Origin: CAIKMD01 sp963729935
Lineage (GTDB): Bacteria; Pseudomonadota; Alphaproteobacteria; ATCC43930; CGMCC-115725
Length of the DNA: 64,000 bases
Direction: 5' to 3'
Assembly (NCBI GenBank): GCA_963729935.1
Contig: CAVSPW010000004.1
Coordinates: 693,626 to 757,625, forward strand
This document shows, piece by piece, positions 15,844 through 25,101 of the stretch (position 1 is the first letter of the stretch; every line of letters begins with the position of its first letter). The notes under the pieces are model-generated. The model searched no databases, was not told where the DNA came from, and was given only the letters and a program-made list of their open reading frames with translations. The translations under genes were made by a program, and so were the position numbers.

Positions 15844-16974
15844 TCACAGCTTTGCGGGATCGACTTTCGCGTAGACCTCGGTCCAGATCGCGTCCGTGAA
15901 TTTATCGATATCGCGGCCGATGCCTTTGGACAGGCCGCTCCATTTCTTCAGCGCGGCCGCATAGGCGTCGAGAATTGCGCCGGGATCGGCGACGCCGAAT
16001 TTCTTGGCGTCGGCGACGTTCTTCTCGCGCTGCACCTTGTCGAATTTCGCGACCAGCGCGTCGAAATCCTGAGGATCGCTCACTTTCAAGACCTGAAGTC
16101 CCTTGTCCTTTTCGAGGGCGCCGAGGATCTCGTGGTCCTCGTCGATGAACTGCCCGATCGCGAGGCTCGCGCTGATTTGCGCGGCGTATTTCATGTGGAT
16201 CGTCTTCTGCTCCGGCGTGAATTTGTTCCAGGCGTCACGGTTCATCATCAACCCGATCGCCGGACCGGTGATGCCGAGCGGATAGTCGGTCTGATACTTG
16301 GCGAAATCGGCGTAGCCGAATACCTTGAGCCAACTATTGACGCCGAACTGGCAATCCATTCCGCCGCGCTGCAGCAGGTTCACCGCCTCCGACAGGGTCG
16401 CCGCGATCGGAACCGCGCCGGCCATGCTCATCAACGCCGCCGAGCCGCCGGTCGCGCGCACCCGCTTGCCCTTTAGATCTTCCATCGACTTCACCGGCTC
16501 GCGGCAAGCGAGCTTGTAGGCCGAGGTCGTCCAGCCGGCGAGCGGAACGAGATTCGCCTTCTTGAATTCGGCGATACAGGAGGGGCAATGCAAGGTCACG
16601 GTCTCCAGCGCCGCACCCGTCGCCGCGACCACGTCCTCGCCGAAGACGACGGTCGAATAGATCGCCGTCACGGAGGGCGCGAGATTGGGCACATAGGTCG
16701 AGATGCCGAGCCCTGCCTGAATCAGGCCATCGGCCGCGGCTTGATAGGTGGCCTTGGGATCGGCGAGCTGCCCGCCCGGAACGAGCTTCCAGGTGATCGC
16801 GCCCTTCGTGTCCTTGGCGATGCCGGCAAAGGCCTTGGGCAGGGCCACGCGGTTGAGATATTCGCCGGCCGGCGGCCAGGAGCCATAGACGAGCTCGGCG
16901 GCCGATGCCGCGCCGATTTGCAGCGCCAGGACGAGCCCGGCCGCGCTCATGACAATGCCACGCAGGATATTCAT
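15844..16974 (-). CDS. TRAP transporter substrate-binding protein (DctP-type)
   Basis: A 376-residue periplasmic protein with a signal peptide (hydrophobic residues 9-22, cleavage after AASA). Family features: ELVYGSWPPAGEYLNR at the mature N-terminus, a VPGGQLADPKATYQAAADGL helix near residue 65, and the ligand-carboxylate region around KGKRVRATGGSAALM (an Arg near residue 172 in the position that normally clamps a carboxylate). It delivers an organic acid to the adjacent permease pair. It is the promoter-proximal gene of the three-gene operon. Confidence 0.9.
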   Translation of the reverse strand: MNILRGIVMSAAGLVLALQIGAASAAELVYGSWPPAGEYLNRVALPKAFAGIAKDTKGAITWKLVPGGQLADPKATYQAAADGLIQAGLGISTYVPNLAPSVTAIYSTVVFGEDVVAATGAALETVTLHCPSCIAEFKKANLVPLAGWTTSAYKLACREPVKSMEDLKGKRVRATGGSAALMSMAGAVPIAATLSEAVNLLQRGGMDCQFGVNSWLKVFGYADFAKYQTDYPLGITGPAIGLMMNRDAWNKFTPEQKTIHMKYAAQISASLAIGQFIDEDHEILGALEKDKGLQVLKVSDPQDFDALVAKFDKVQREKNVADAKKFGVADPGAILDAYAAALKKWSGLSKGIGRDIDKFTDAIWTEVYAKVDPAKL

Positions 16975-17086
16975 CGTCGTCTCCCCCTTCAGGCGTCTTC
17001 TCGTTCATTAGCTCAGATTATCAGCTTATCGCGCGGCGCGGCGCGGACCAAGAAAGAAACACGCGGCGTTTGATTTTACGCGTCCT

Positions 17087-17117
17087 GCCCAACTTCCCCG
17101 AAATTTTCGAATTGGGC
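17087..17117 (-). terminator. Stem-loop downstream of the CocE-type hydrolase
   Basis: Arms GCCCAA (17087-17092) and TTGGGC (17112-17117), with a second inner pairing CGAAA/TTTCG, lie 13 bp past the hydrolase stop codon. There is no clear U-run, so intrinsic termination is only possible. The rest of the 156-bp gap up to the TRAP operon should carry the TRAP promoter, which I could not locate. Confidence 0.35.
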
Positions 17118-17130
17118 GAAGCGAGCCGGA

Positions 17131-18786
17131 TCAGCCCACACCCTCCACCACCGGAAGCAGAAGCTGAGAGGGATAGCGCGCATTGTGATGGATCGTGTCG
17201 CGCCCGACCTTGTCGGGCGTATAGGGATGCGCGAAGACGCCTTCGGTGACGCTCGAATCGCCATTGGCCAGTTCGAGCCGGATGCGGCTGCCCGCCTTGA
17301 AACGATAGGCCGTCGGCATCACCGCGATGGTGAATGGATAGATGCGACCCGGCACGATCGGTTCCTTCTTCGTGAAGGCGTAATGCGGCGCGTGCGGGCG
17401 CGAGAGTTTCTTGTCGATCGCGCGCATCGAGGCTCGGAGCCAGCCCTTGGTGACGATGCGCGAGCGCGGCTGAAGATCGCGTGCGCGCTCCCCGGGCTCT
17501 TGCGCGAATTGCTCGGAGAGCTTCACGAAGAAATCCGTGTCGTCGCGGCTCGATGAGGCGTGTAGCACGAGCTCGATCGGGCCGGCGAGCTCGACATCGC
17601 GTTCGAGGGGCGCCGTCGTGAAGGTGAGCACGCGCCGCACCGGATCGGGCCGTCCGTCCTTGCCGAAGCCGACGACGCCCATGCGCCAGCCGGCATTGGG
17701 GTAATCGAAGATGGTCTCGCCGCCCGCATCGTCGGGCGCGGTCGCCGAGAGCGCGCCGTCATTGAGCGAGGTCACGCTGCCCGTCGGCCCATGGCCCAAA
17801 TAATAAGGCACGTAGCGCGGACCGGGCGGCGGCCAGGTCCGGGCGCTCTCGAAGCGGTCGGCGCCGGTGACGAAATAGCGCACCGGCGGCTCGTCGAGAT
17901 AAGACGTAGGCCTGCCCTTCAGATAACAATCGTAAAAGGGCAGCAGATATTTTTCGTGAAACGCGACGCTCGAATAATCGGCGACCGCGGCATAAAGATC
18001 GGAGGAGCCGAAGACGAGGAGCTTCTTCGGGCCGCCGGCGCGCTGGAAGCCGACGATGTTGCCGTTCAAATGCAGATCGACCTTGCTCCAGACCCCGATC
18101 GAGAACACGGGCGCCTTGATCTTCGAAAGCTTTTCCGCGGCCGCACGCTCCTTCCAGAACGCGTCGTAGAGCGGATGGCGCTTCACCCGCGCCGGGTAAT
18201 CCCATTCGACGAAGCGCGGCCTGGCGCCGTTGGGATAGGCGTTGAGGGTGCGCACCTGATCCCACCAGCTGGTCGGATAACTGCCGGGGATGCCGCCGGT
18301 ATAGGCGCTGTCGCGATAGGTGTCGATGTGCCCGTCATAGGGCGCGACGCAGCCGAGATGCGGCGGGTTCTGCGTCGCCATGAACCATTGCGAGCGCGCG
18401 AAATAGGATTGGCCGATGCCGCCGACTTTGCCGTTGCACCAGCTCTGGCGCGCGAGATATTCGACGACCTCGTAGAGATCGCGCTGCTCGCGCTTGGATT
18501 GATAGATGTATTCGCCGCCCGATCGTCCCGTGCCGCGCACATCCATGTGCACATAGGCATAGCCTTGATCGAGATACCACGCGATCGGCCCGGTCTCGCG
18601 CCAGAGAAAGAGCGGAATGGCGGGCGCGGCGTCGTTGTCGAAGCGATAGGGCGAGGCCGCGAGGAGTGCCGGGAACTTCTCCTTGCCCGGCGGCAGGAAC
18701 AGCGCCGCCGCGATCTTGACGCCGTCGCTCATCGGAATCGAGATGATGCGCGACGGCGTCACCGGCTCGTCGTCGGAAGCCGCCAT
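17131..18786 (-). CDS. CocE/NonD-family alpha/beta hydrolase
   Basis: A 551-residue X-Pro dipeptidyl-peptidase/cocaine-esterase-type protein: an S15 alpha/beta-hydrolase core then a C-terminal jelly-roll domain (from about residue 330). The nucleophile is the Ser of GGIGQSYFARSQW (near residue 123), preceded by YVHMDVRGTGRSGGEY. No signal peptide is visible, so it is probably cytosolic. It would cleave an ester or amide bond of an imported compound. The start is 3 bp after the stop of the upstream binding-protein gene, so the two form an operon. A hydrolase paired with an importer subunit suggests the ligand is an ester- or amide-containing nutrient. Confidence 0.88.
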   Translation of the reverse strand: MAASDDEPVTPSRIISIPMSDGVKIAAALFLPPGKEKFPALLAASPYRFDNDAAPAIPLFLWRETGPIAWYLDQGYAYVHMDVRGTGRSGGEYIYQSKREQRDLYEVVEYLARQSWCNGKVGGIGQSYFARSQWFMATQNPPHLGCVAPYDGHIDTYRDSAYTGGIPGSYPTSWWDQVRTLNAYPNGARPRFVEWDYPARVKRHPLYDAFWKERAAAEKLSKIKAPVFSIGVWSKVDLHLNGNIVGFQRAGGPKKLLVFGSSDLYAAVADYSSVAFHEKYLLPFYDCYLKGRPTSYLDEPPVRYFVTGADRFESARTWPPPGPRYVPYYLGHGPTGSVTSLNDGALSATAPDDAGGETIFDYPNAGWRMGVVGFGKDGRPDPVRRVLTFTTAPLERDVELAGPIELVLHASSSRDDTDFFVKLSEQFAQEPGERARDLQPRSRIVTKGWLRASMRAIDKKLSRPHAPHYAFTKKEPIVPGRIYPFTIAVMPTAYRFKAGSRIRLELANGDSSVTEGVFAHPYTPDKVGRDTIHHNARYPSQLLLPVVEGVG

Positions 18787-18789
18787 GCT

Positions 18790-19809
18790 TTAGGAGCCGC
18801 CGAGCCGCTTGGCCGCTTCCTCGACCGGTCCGAGATCGACATATTTCGGCGCGACCTTCAGGGTCTGCTTGATGAGGCCATATTTCAGTTCGACGTCGAG
18901 CGCATGCTGCGTCGCCGCGACATCGGGCCGCGCGTCCGGATCGTGATAGGAATCCTCTTTCGAATAGACATATTCGAGCGTTTCGGGCGGCGCCTTCGTC
19001 ACGGCCGCGCAGATCGCCACGGCCTCGGCGTGATGCGCGGGATCGATCAGGTAGCGCACCGCGCGGATATGATCTTCGAGAAAGTCGACGACCGCCGCCC
19101 GGTGCGCGGCGAGCACCTCGGCGCGCATCGCCCAGAGCACCGCCTGGATGCGGCCCTCGCCGTCCTTCGCCTGAAAGAGGATGCGGTATTTGCCGTCCTT
19201 CAGCATGTGATGGAATTTGGGCAAGAGGTTGATCAGATCGACTTTGCCCTCGTCGAGCATCGCCGGCATGGTGTTGAAATTCACCTCGACGCTGGTGAAA
19301 TCCTTGTCCGAAAGCCCGTGCTTGCGCAGCACGATCCGCATCGCCGAATCGCCGAAGGAGCCGATGGCGTTGGTGCCGACGATCTTGCCCTTCAGATCCT
19401 CGACCTTGTGGATGGGCGCGTCCTTGCGCACCGCGTAGGTGATGCTCGAATGGCCGGGCACGCCGTCCTGGAAAACATCGGCGATCATGCGCACGTCGAG
19501 ATGGGCGTTCGCCACCGCAAGCGCCAAGGCCTCGGGGCCGAAGGCCGCGATCTCGAGATCGTTGGTTGCAAGCGCCGTGATCTGCGGCGTCGTCCCCCGG
19601 AAGTGAATGCCCTCCGCGACATAGCTCTTGCCGAAATTGGGGAAGAGCTCCGGATGGCGGTTGTGCAGCTCGTCGATGATGGGTTGCATATGCGTCGGCG
19701 TCGTCACCCAGCCGATGCGAATATGATAAGGATCCGCGCTGGCCGCGGATGCCAAGCCGATGCCGCAAGCGATGACGGCTGCTGCGCAATATTTCAGCGT
19801 CGATGCCAT
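18790..19809 (-). CDS. NMT1-like periplasmic substrate-binding protein (orphan)
   Basis: A 339-residue secreted binding protein (signal peptide residues 1-25, cleavage near SASA-DP). The mature start YHIRIGWVTTPTHMQPI and the central VEDLKGKIVGTNAIGSFGDS segment are typical of the ABC nitrate/sulfonate/thiamine-precursor binding superfamily. It is more divergent from the other four orphan binding proteins of this window. The adjacent downstream gene is a CocE-type hydrolase, not a permease. Upstream, GATCGC and GCGATC (19825-19830 and 19842-19847) form a short inverted repeat that could be an operator. Confidence 0.82.
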   Translation of the reverse strand: MASTLKYCAAAVIACGIGLASAASADPYHIRIGWVTTPTHMQPIIDELHNRHPELFPNFGKSYVAEGIHFRGTTPQITALATNDLEIAAFGPEALALAVANAHLDVRMIADVFQDGVPGHSSITYAVRKDAPIHKVEDLKGKIVGTNAIGSFGDSAMRIVLRKHGLSDKDFTSVEVNFNTMPAMLDEGKVDLINLLPKFHHMLKDGKYRILFQAKDGEGRIQAVLWAMRAEVLAAHRAAVVDFLEDHIRAVRYLIDPAHHAEAVAICAAVTKAPPETLEYVYSKEDSYHDPDARPDVAATQHALDVELKYGLIKQTLKVAPKYVDLGPVEEAAKRLGGS

Positions 19810-19989
19810 TGAGCCCTCCCCGGTGATCGCTTGTTAGGGATGCGATCCTGAGCAAAGCCTAACACAGGAGCAGCCGGGGGCGAGCGAAAATTCGGCCGCG
19901 ATGGCCCGGATGGGGGCTGCCGTCATCTCAAGGCAGCGATCGGCGAACGGGGCGACCGGCGCGATGCCGCGCGGAGTGTCGGCAGCGAA

Positions 19990-20038
19990 GGGCGCCACCG
20001 GCAACCGGCGATACGGTGACGAGATCCTGGTGGCGCCC
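19990..20038 (-). terminator. Long stem-loop downstream of the chemoreceptor gene
   Basis: A perfect 10-bp inverted repeat, GGGCGCCACC (19990-19999) and GGTGGCGCCC (20029-20038), with a 29-base loop, begins 10 bp after the restored stop codon of the chemoreceptor. No U-run follows, so it may be a terminator or an mRNA 3'-end stabiliser. The rest of 19810-20047 has no gene. Confidence 0.45.
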
Positions 20039-20047
20039 TGGCGTTCT

Positions 20048-21548
20048 TTACATGGCGCGGACACGCAGCAGGAACTGATCCACCTTCTCCTCAAGACCGC
20101 CGGCTTGTTGCGACAGGTTTTGCGCGACATCGAGAACCGTGGAGGTCGATTGGCCGGTTTCCTTCGCCGCCTCGCTCACCCCGGTGATGTTGACCGAGAC
20201 CTCTTTCGTTGCCGCCGACTGCTCCTCGACCGCGCTCGAGATCGAGGTGCTGATCTCGCTGACCTTGGTGATGATCTTGGCGATCTCCTGGATGGCGCCC
20301 GCCGTGGCCTGGCTCGAACTCTTGGATGCCTTTGATTTGCTGTTCGATCTCCTCGGTCGCCTTCGCCGTCTGATTGGCCAGCGACTTCACCTCCGACGCC
20401 ACCACGGCGAAACCCTTGCCGGCCTCGCCGGCACGCGCGGCCTCAATGGTCGCGTTGAGCGCCAACAGATTCGTCTGGGCAGCGATATCGGTGATGATCT
20501 GGGTCACTTCGCCGATCTTCTGTGCCGCGGTCAGTAGCCCGCCGACCATCTGCTCGGATTTGCGCGCCTCGGCAACGGCGGTGCCCACGACCCGCGAGGA
20601 TTCGGCGATTTGGCGCGCGATCTCGTTGACCGACGCGGCCAATTCCTCCGAAGCCGCCGACACGGTCGAGGATTGCTGGTTGGTCTGCTCCGCGGAGCTG
20701 GCCAGGGATTGCGCGGTCGATTTCATTTGCTCGGCGGAGGACGCGACGGTCTGGACCGTCGCCTTCACGCCGGTCTCGAATTCGGCGGCGAGCGCCGCGT
20801 TCTCGTACTTGCGCTTGGTCAAGTCGGTCGCGAATTTCACGACCTTCCAAGGCCGGCCGTTCAGATCCAGGATGGGATTGTAAGAGGCCTCGATCCAGAT
20901 TTCCTTGCCGCCCTTGCCGACCCGCTTGAATTGCGCGGCCTGGAATTCGCCGCGCCGCAGCTTCTCCCAGAATTGGCGATACTCGGCGCTGTCGCGGTAA
21001 AGCGGCTCGACGAACATGCTGTGATGCTTGCCTTTGACCTCGGCCAGCGTGTAGCCCAGGGTCTTCAGGAAATTCTCATTGGCGGTGATGATCGTGCCGT
21101 CGAGTTCGAATTCGATCACGGCCTGCGACCGGCCGATCGCTTCGACTTTGCCGGAAAGGTCGGCAAACACGGCCTTCGGCTTGGAGACATCGGTCGCGTA
21201 TTTCACCACCTTGAACGGCTTGTCGCCGCGCATCAACGGGTTATAGGAGGCCTCGATCCAGACCTCCTTGCCGCCTTTGCCGAGCCGCTTGTATTGCGCG
21301 GATTGAAATTCGCCGCGATTGAGCTTCGCCCAGAATTCCCGATATTCGGCGCTGTCCCCGTAGGCCGGCTCGACGAACATGCTGTGATGCTTGCCTTTGA
21401 TCTCGCCGAGCGTGTAGCCCATTGCGTTCAAAAAATTCGCGTTGGCGGTGACGATGGTGCCGTCCATCTCGAACTCGATGACCGCCTGCGACTTGTCGAG
21501 TGCCGCGAGCTTTGCCGCGCTGTCGTCCGCAAACCAGGGGAGCTTCAT
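20048..21548 (-). pseudogene. Frameshifted cytosolic chemoreceptor (PAS-PAS-MCP signal domain)
   Basis: A methyl-accepting chemotaxis-type protein without membrane segments. Two tandem PAS domains (residues about 15-125 and 135-245), nearly identical to each other, both contain KGKHHSMFVEP and a GKEVWIEASYNP/GKEIWIEASYNP core. A signalling domain follows, with the hairpin tip ASEVKSLANQTAKATEEI. The frame then breaks near 20317-20318. As written it continues 88 residues in a nonsense frame to a stop at 20091. Removing one base of the TT (minus strand) restores ESSQATAGAIQEI and a normal coiled-coil C-terminus ending at the TAA at 20048. This is either a genuine recent mutation or a sequencing error. 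The start at 21548 has GAGGTCGAG upstream. Confidence 0.8.
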
Positions 21549-21863
21549 TTTCTCGACCTCGATCGGTTGCCGTGTGAGAGAGCCCGGCTCCGGGCGCCGG
21601 CGTTTAATTCGAATGCAAACATACCGAGATCGCCGCAACGCCGCTTGGCGCGGAGCGCCAGGTTTGAGCGCGGAGCGCCAAAAGAATGTTCAGGCGGGAC
21701 AGGCGCTCGCCGCGGCGTTTTCTAGTATTTCTTGTGGAACATGGAGAAACATTACAGCGTATCATTGAGGCGAGGTCTCAATTGCGCGCGATTAACGGGC
21801 TGTCAGCGGTGCGGCATCCAGAATTGGATCACGGATGCCACGATATCCGCATGACGGAATGAG
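21549..21863. promoter_or_regulatory. Divergent intergenic region with repeated GCGCGGAGCGCCA motif
   Basis: A 315-bp gap between the chemoreceptor (minus) and the AraC regulator (plus). It contains TGGCGCGGAGCGCCA (21646-21660), a 6-bp inverted repeat around GGA, and a second copy of GCGCGGAGCGCCA at 21668-21680. These may be operator half-sites. The stretch 21715-21790 is AT-richer than its surroundings and probably carries promoters, but no consensus box is clear. Confidence 0.4.
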
Positions 21864-22859
21864 ATGCCACTTCAACAGACAAGGCCCTTGGCGGCACATC
21901 CGGCGTTTGCGGCGTCGAGCCTCGACCGGCTCGCCGAGGCGGTCCAATCGCAATTGGGGGCGAAGCTCGTCAAGCTGCCGAAACACGATCGCGCGATCGA
22001 CGCAAGGGCCAATCGCGTCAAATTGCGGCAAAGCGAACTGTGGTACTGCGCCTATGGCATGCCGCTGACGCTGAAGCTCCCGCACAGCAACTATGTACGG
22101 GTGCAGTTCCAGCGCCGCGGCATCGCGGCGACCTGGATGGGCAAAGACATGGTTGCCGTGACGGACACCCAAGCCTGCATTTCCTCGGGCGCCGTCGATA
22201 TCGATTTCGCGGCGGATTACGAACAAGTCGTCTGGCTCGTGCCCCAACAGACGCTCGCGCAAAAGCTCGCCGCGATGACTGGACGCCCGCTCCGATCTGG
22301 ATTGGATTTCGACCCCGCTCTCGATCTCACCGAGCCGCGAGCCGCGAATCTGAAGCCGCTCCTCGACTGCCTGCTCCAGGCGGTCGACATGACCGGCACC
22401 GCGCCGTCGCCGACCGTGCTTGTCGAACTGGAACAGGCTTTCATGGCCTCGTTTCTTGCCGCGAGCCATCATGGCGGCCGCTCTTTGCTCGACAACGACG
22501 CGCCGCGTACCGCGCCCTGGCAGGTACGCCGCGTCGAAAACTATATCGAAGCCAATTGGAACCGCTCAAATACGATCGAAGATCTCGTGGCGGTTTCGGG
22601 CACCAGCGCTCGCACCCTCTTCCGCACATTCAAGCAGAGCCGCGGCTGCTCGCCGCTCGAATTCGCCCGGCGGCTCAGGCTCGAAAATGCGCGACGCCTG
22701 CTTGAGAATCCGACCGCATCGACGACGGTCACGGAAGTGGCCTCTGCCTGCGGCTTCAACGATCTCGGCCGCTTCAGCAAGGACTTTGCCGGAACCTTCG
22801 GCGAGCTTCCGTCGGCGGTGCTCAGCCGCAACAAGGGTGCCGTCCGGGCCGTCGGTTGA
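21864..22859 (+). CDS. AraC-family transcriptional regulator
   Basis: A 331-residue regulator. The N-terminal 200 residues form an AraC-binding-like (cupin-type) sensor domain, as in the FeaR/XylS-like group. Residues about 220-325 hold two helix-turn-helix motifs: IEDLVAVSGTSARTLFRTFK, and later VTEVASACGFNDLGRFSKDF, the signature second HTH. This group commonly regulates aromatic-acid catabolism, which fits the neighbourhood, but the target is unknown. The start is the ATG at 21864. It is divergent from the chemoreceptor, a possible co-regulated taxis gene. Confidence 0.9.
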   Translation: MPLQQTRPLAAHPAFAASSLDRLAEAVQSQLGAKLVKLPKHDRAIDARANRVKLRQSELWYCAYGMPLTLKLPHSNYVRVQFQRRGIAATWMGKDMVAVTDTQACISSGAVDIDFAADYEQVVWLVPQQTLAQKLAAMTGRPLRSGLDFDPALDLTEPRAANLKPLLDCLLQAVDMTGTAPSPTVLVELEQAFMASFLAASHHGGRSLLDNDAPRTAPWQVRRVENYIEANWNRSNTIEDLVAVSGTSARTLFRTFKQSRGCSPLEFARRLRLENARRLLENPTASTTVTEVASACGFNDLGRFSKDFAGTFGELPSAVLSRNKGAVRAVG

Positions 22860-22938
22860 CGGACGGAAAATCGACATTGCCGCCTCGCCGGAACGGACCG
22901 GGCTCCCCTGCCCGCGCGAAGGCCGCGCTCCGATCGCC

Positions 22939-23676
22939 TCAGTCGAATCCGGGATAGAGCTGCTTCAGCCTTCCATCGCAGGCATTGGCCAGCCGGTGCC
23001 GCTCGGCGAAAGTGTCGATCTCGGCGGCATGCGCGGCGCGGCGCCGGGCGCGCAGCTCGCTCTGCAGCGCGTCTTCATCCGTCTCCAGCCGCTTTTGCAA
23101 ATTTTCCCGCGCCGCCGCCTCATCCTTGCCCCATACGCCGTCGAGATCGGCGAACCGCGCCGGCAAGGCCGCCGGCAGGGTCCGGCGCTCGTCGATCAAG
23201 ATCCGATTGTCGAGCGCGACATGGCGGCGTTCATGGCCGAGCACTTCGTCGTGCACGCAGGGCTCGGTGCCGTGGAATTCGCGCGCCACGTGAATGACGC
23301 GCTTGCCGAGCGCCAGCATCAGCGACACTTTTTTCGGATAGGCGCAGTCGCCGCCCGCGGCGCTCGCGATGGTGCGCGTGCTGGCGACGCCGATGACCAT
23401 CAGCTCGGTTTCGGTCGCGCCGAGCGCGAGGTAGCGGTAATCGACCTGCGAGAGCGCGGCGATCTGCGCGAGCGACAGGGTTTCGTCCACGGTCGGATCG
23501 GGGAGGAGCGTGTTGACCGCATAGGCCGGCGGCGCGCTGCGCGGGCAGGCGCTCAGATCCTTGGCGTGCTCGGCATCGACGCCGCCGCAGCCAGTCAATG
23601 CCATGAGCGCCAGCATCGCGCTTGCGAGCCGGAGCCCGCGACGCGTTCCGGATCGTGCAGCCGCGTTGGTGATCAC
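22939..23676 (-). CDS. Putative lipoprotein with HExxH motif (second copy)
   Basis: A 245-residue paralogue of the protein at 9447-10265. A signal segment with lipobox (MALTGCGG near residue 30) predicts membrane anchoring. EVLGHERRHVALDN near residue 155 contains the H-E-x-x-H motif. Further matches are the CPRSAPPAYAVNTLLPDP opening of the mature domain, ALGATETE, two conserved cysteines (GDCAYP and EPCVHDE), and the C-terminal CDGRLKQLYPGF. A zinc-dependent envelope peptidase is suggested but unproven. The GTG start overlaps the stop of the upstream glyoxalase-like gene by four bases (GTGA), so translation is coupled. Confidence 0.75.
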   Translation of the reverse strand: MITNAAARSGTRRGLRLASAMLALMALTGCGGVDAEHAKDLSACPRSAPPAYAVNTLLPDPTVDETLSLAQIAALSQVDYRYLALGATETELMVIGVASTRTIASAAGGDCAYPKKVSLMLALGKRVIHVAREFHGTEPCVHDEVLGHERRHVALDNRILIDERRTLPAALPARFADLDGVWGKDEAAARENLQKRLETDEDALQSELRARRRAAHAAEIDTFAERHRLANACDGRLKQLYPGFD

Positions 23677-24104
23677 GCGCTTTCGCGCGTGCCGGCAGCT
23701 TTCTTGTATTTCGCGCCGCTCAACGCCTTTTCCTCTTCCATGTCGCGCTTGCCGAGCGTCAAGTCGAAGCGATTGCCTTCGGGGTCCTCGCCCTTTTCCT
23801 CGACGAAGGGACGATCGACGCCCGACCCGTCGGCGCGCGGATCGGTCGGCTCGAGGCCGAGCTTTTTCATTTCGGCGTAGACGAATGGCTTCTCGTCGCT
23901 GCCGAGCGTGAAGCCGAAATGATGGATGCCCTTGGGCGCCCCTTCGCGCTTGCGGCGGATGAGCGCCACATCCATGTAACCGTCGGTCACCCAGACATCG
24001 CCCTGGCTCTCGCCGGTGATCGTCATGCCATAGATGCGCGTATAGAACTCTGCGAGCGTCTTGGGATCGTCAGCAAAGATCGCAATGTGACGGATTTTTG
24101 CCAT
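23673..24104 (-). CDS. VOC-family (glyoxalase/bleomycin-resistance-like) protein
   Basis: A 143-residue single VOC-domain protein. It opens MAKIRHIAIFADDPKTLAEFY, the canonical beta-alpha start with the first metal ligand His. GIHHFGFTL near residue 62 and an EDPEGNRFDLT motif near residue 110 supply further ligands. Such proteins are lyases, isomerases or dioxygenases; the reaction is not predictable. The family N-terminus fixes the start at 24104, not at the upstream ATG at 24185. It overlaps the downstream lipoprotein gene by 4 bp. Confidence 0.82.
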   Translation of the reverse strand: MAKIRHIAIFADDPKTLAEFYTRIYGMTITGESQGDVWVTDGYMDVALIRRKREGAPKGIHHFGFTLGSDEKPFVYAEMKKLGLEPTDPRADGSGVDRPFVEEKGEDPEGNRFDLTLGKRDMEEEKALSGAKYKKAAGTRESA

Positions 24105-24204
24105 GTCCGCGTTCCTCTCTCGTCTTGCCGCATTCGCCTTTGTCGGGCCGCGCAAAGCGTGACCCGCGCTCGGCGTCGTTGTCAATCGCGAACCGGCGAT
24201 CGCG

Positions 24205-24231
24205 CCGCTCGACGCCGCTCGACGCCGCTCA
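24205..24231. repeat. Short tandem repeat (GCCGCTCGAC)
   Basis: Just downstream of and touching the stop codon of the hydratase gene, the decamer GCCGCTCGAC occurs twice, followed by a third partial copy. It probably arose by replication slippage. Confidence 0.6.
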
Positions 24232-25032
24232 GGCGAAGCGGATGGCGATCGGCTCGAGCGCGATGTCGGAAAGCCTGGTCGACCAGGCCTCGCCGGGCGC
24301 GACCGGCAAGGCGCGAGTCAAAGTACCGGTGGTGACCATCTCGCCCGCGGCAAGCGGCGGGTTGACGGGGTCGCGCGCCAGGAGATCGACCAGGTGGCGC
24401 AGCGCCGACAAGGGGCCGCCCAAGACATCCGCCGCTTTGCCGCGCTCGACGACAGCGCCGCCGCGCCGCAATTCGATCCCGAAGCGCGAGAGCGCGGAAT
24501 ACCAATCGGCGCCCGCGATCGGATGGCGCGGCCCCAGCAACAAGCCGCCATGGAGCCCGAAGGCCGCGACCGCGTCGGGCGGCGTGAAGCGCCAGCCCGG
24601 AAAAATCGATTGCACGATCTCGAAACCATGGGCGAGCCAATCGATGCAGCCGAGCAAGCCGCGCTCATCCATGCCGGGCGCGGGCGTGGCGCCGAGACCG
24701 AACACGACCTCGGGCTCGATGCGCGGTTCGGCGAGTGCGCCAAGCGCATAGACGCCATCGATTGCGGCGATGTCCTTGACGCTGTGCTCGTAGAGATAGC
24801 CCCAGATCGGCGCATAGACGCCGTATTCGGCCCAGATCGTGCGATTGGTGAAGCCGATCTTTCGACCGACCGCGCGCGCGCCGCGCGCCGCCCGGAGCCG
24901 ATGCGCCAGGGCGACCGCTTCATAAGCCGCGTCCAGATCGAAAGCGGGAAAGCGCGCCGAGAATAACGCGATCGGCCGCGAGCCCTCGACCGCATCCAGC
25001 GCCTCGCGCGCAATCGCCTCGATGTCAGTCAC
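24229..25032 (-). CDS. 2-keto-4-pentenoate hydratase (MhpD-like)
   Basis: A 267-residue protein of the fumarylacetoacetate-hydrolase fold, hydratase branch. Diagnostic parts are GRKIGFTNRTIWAEYGV (near residue 58), RIEPEVVFGLG (the Glu-x-Glu-type metal site near residue 105) and GEMVTTGTLTRALPV near residue 230. It adds water to 2-hydroxypenta-2,4-dienoate-type products of meta-cleavage, or acts as a related 4-oxalocrotonate decarboxylase. This is the natural step after an extradiol dioxygenase such as the one at 676-1923. It starts with GTG at 25032. Confidence 0.87.
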   Translation of the reverse strand: MTDIEAIAREALDAVEGSRPIALFSARFPAFDLDAAYEAVALAHRLRAARGARAVGRKIGFTNRTIWAEYGVYAPIWGYLYEHSVKDIAAIDGVYALGALAEPRIEPEVVFGLGATPAPGMDERGLLGCIDWLAHGFEIVQSIFPGWRFTPPDAVAAFGLHGGLLLGPRHPIAGADWYSALSRFGIELRRGGAVVERGKAADVLGGPLSALRHLVDLLARDPVNPPLAAGEMVTTGTLTRALPVAPGEAWSTRLSDIALEPIAIRFA

Positions 25033-25101
25033 GATATCGCCCCGGGCCTGCCATCTTGCCCCCTTCGATCGTCGCGCATGATCGGCCGCGCCGGCCCCGC
25101 C

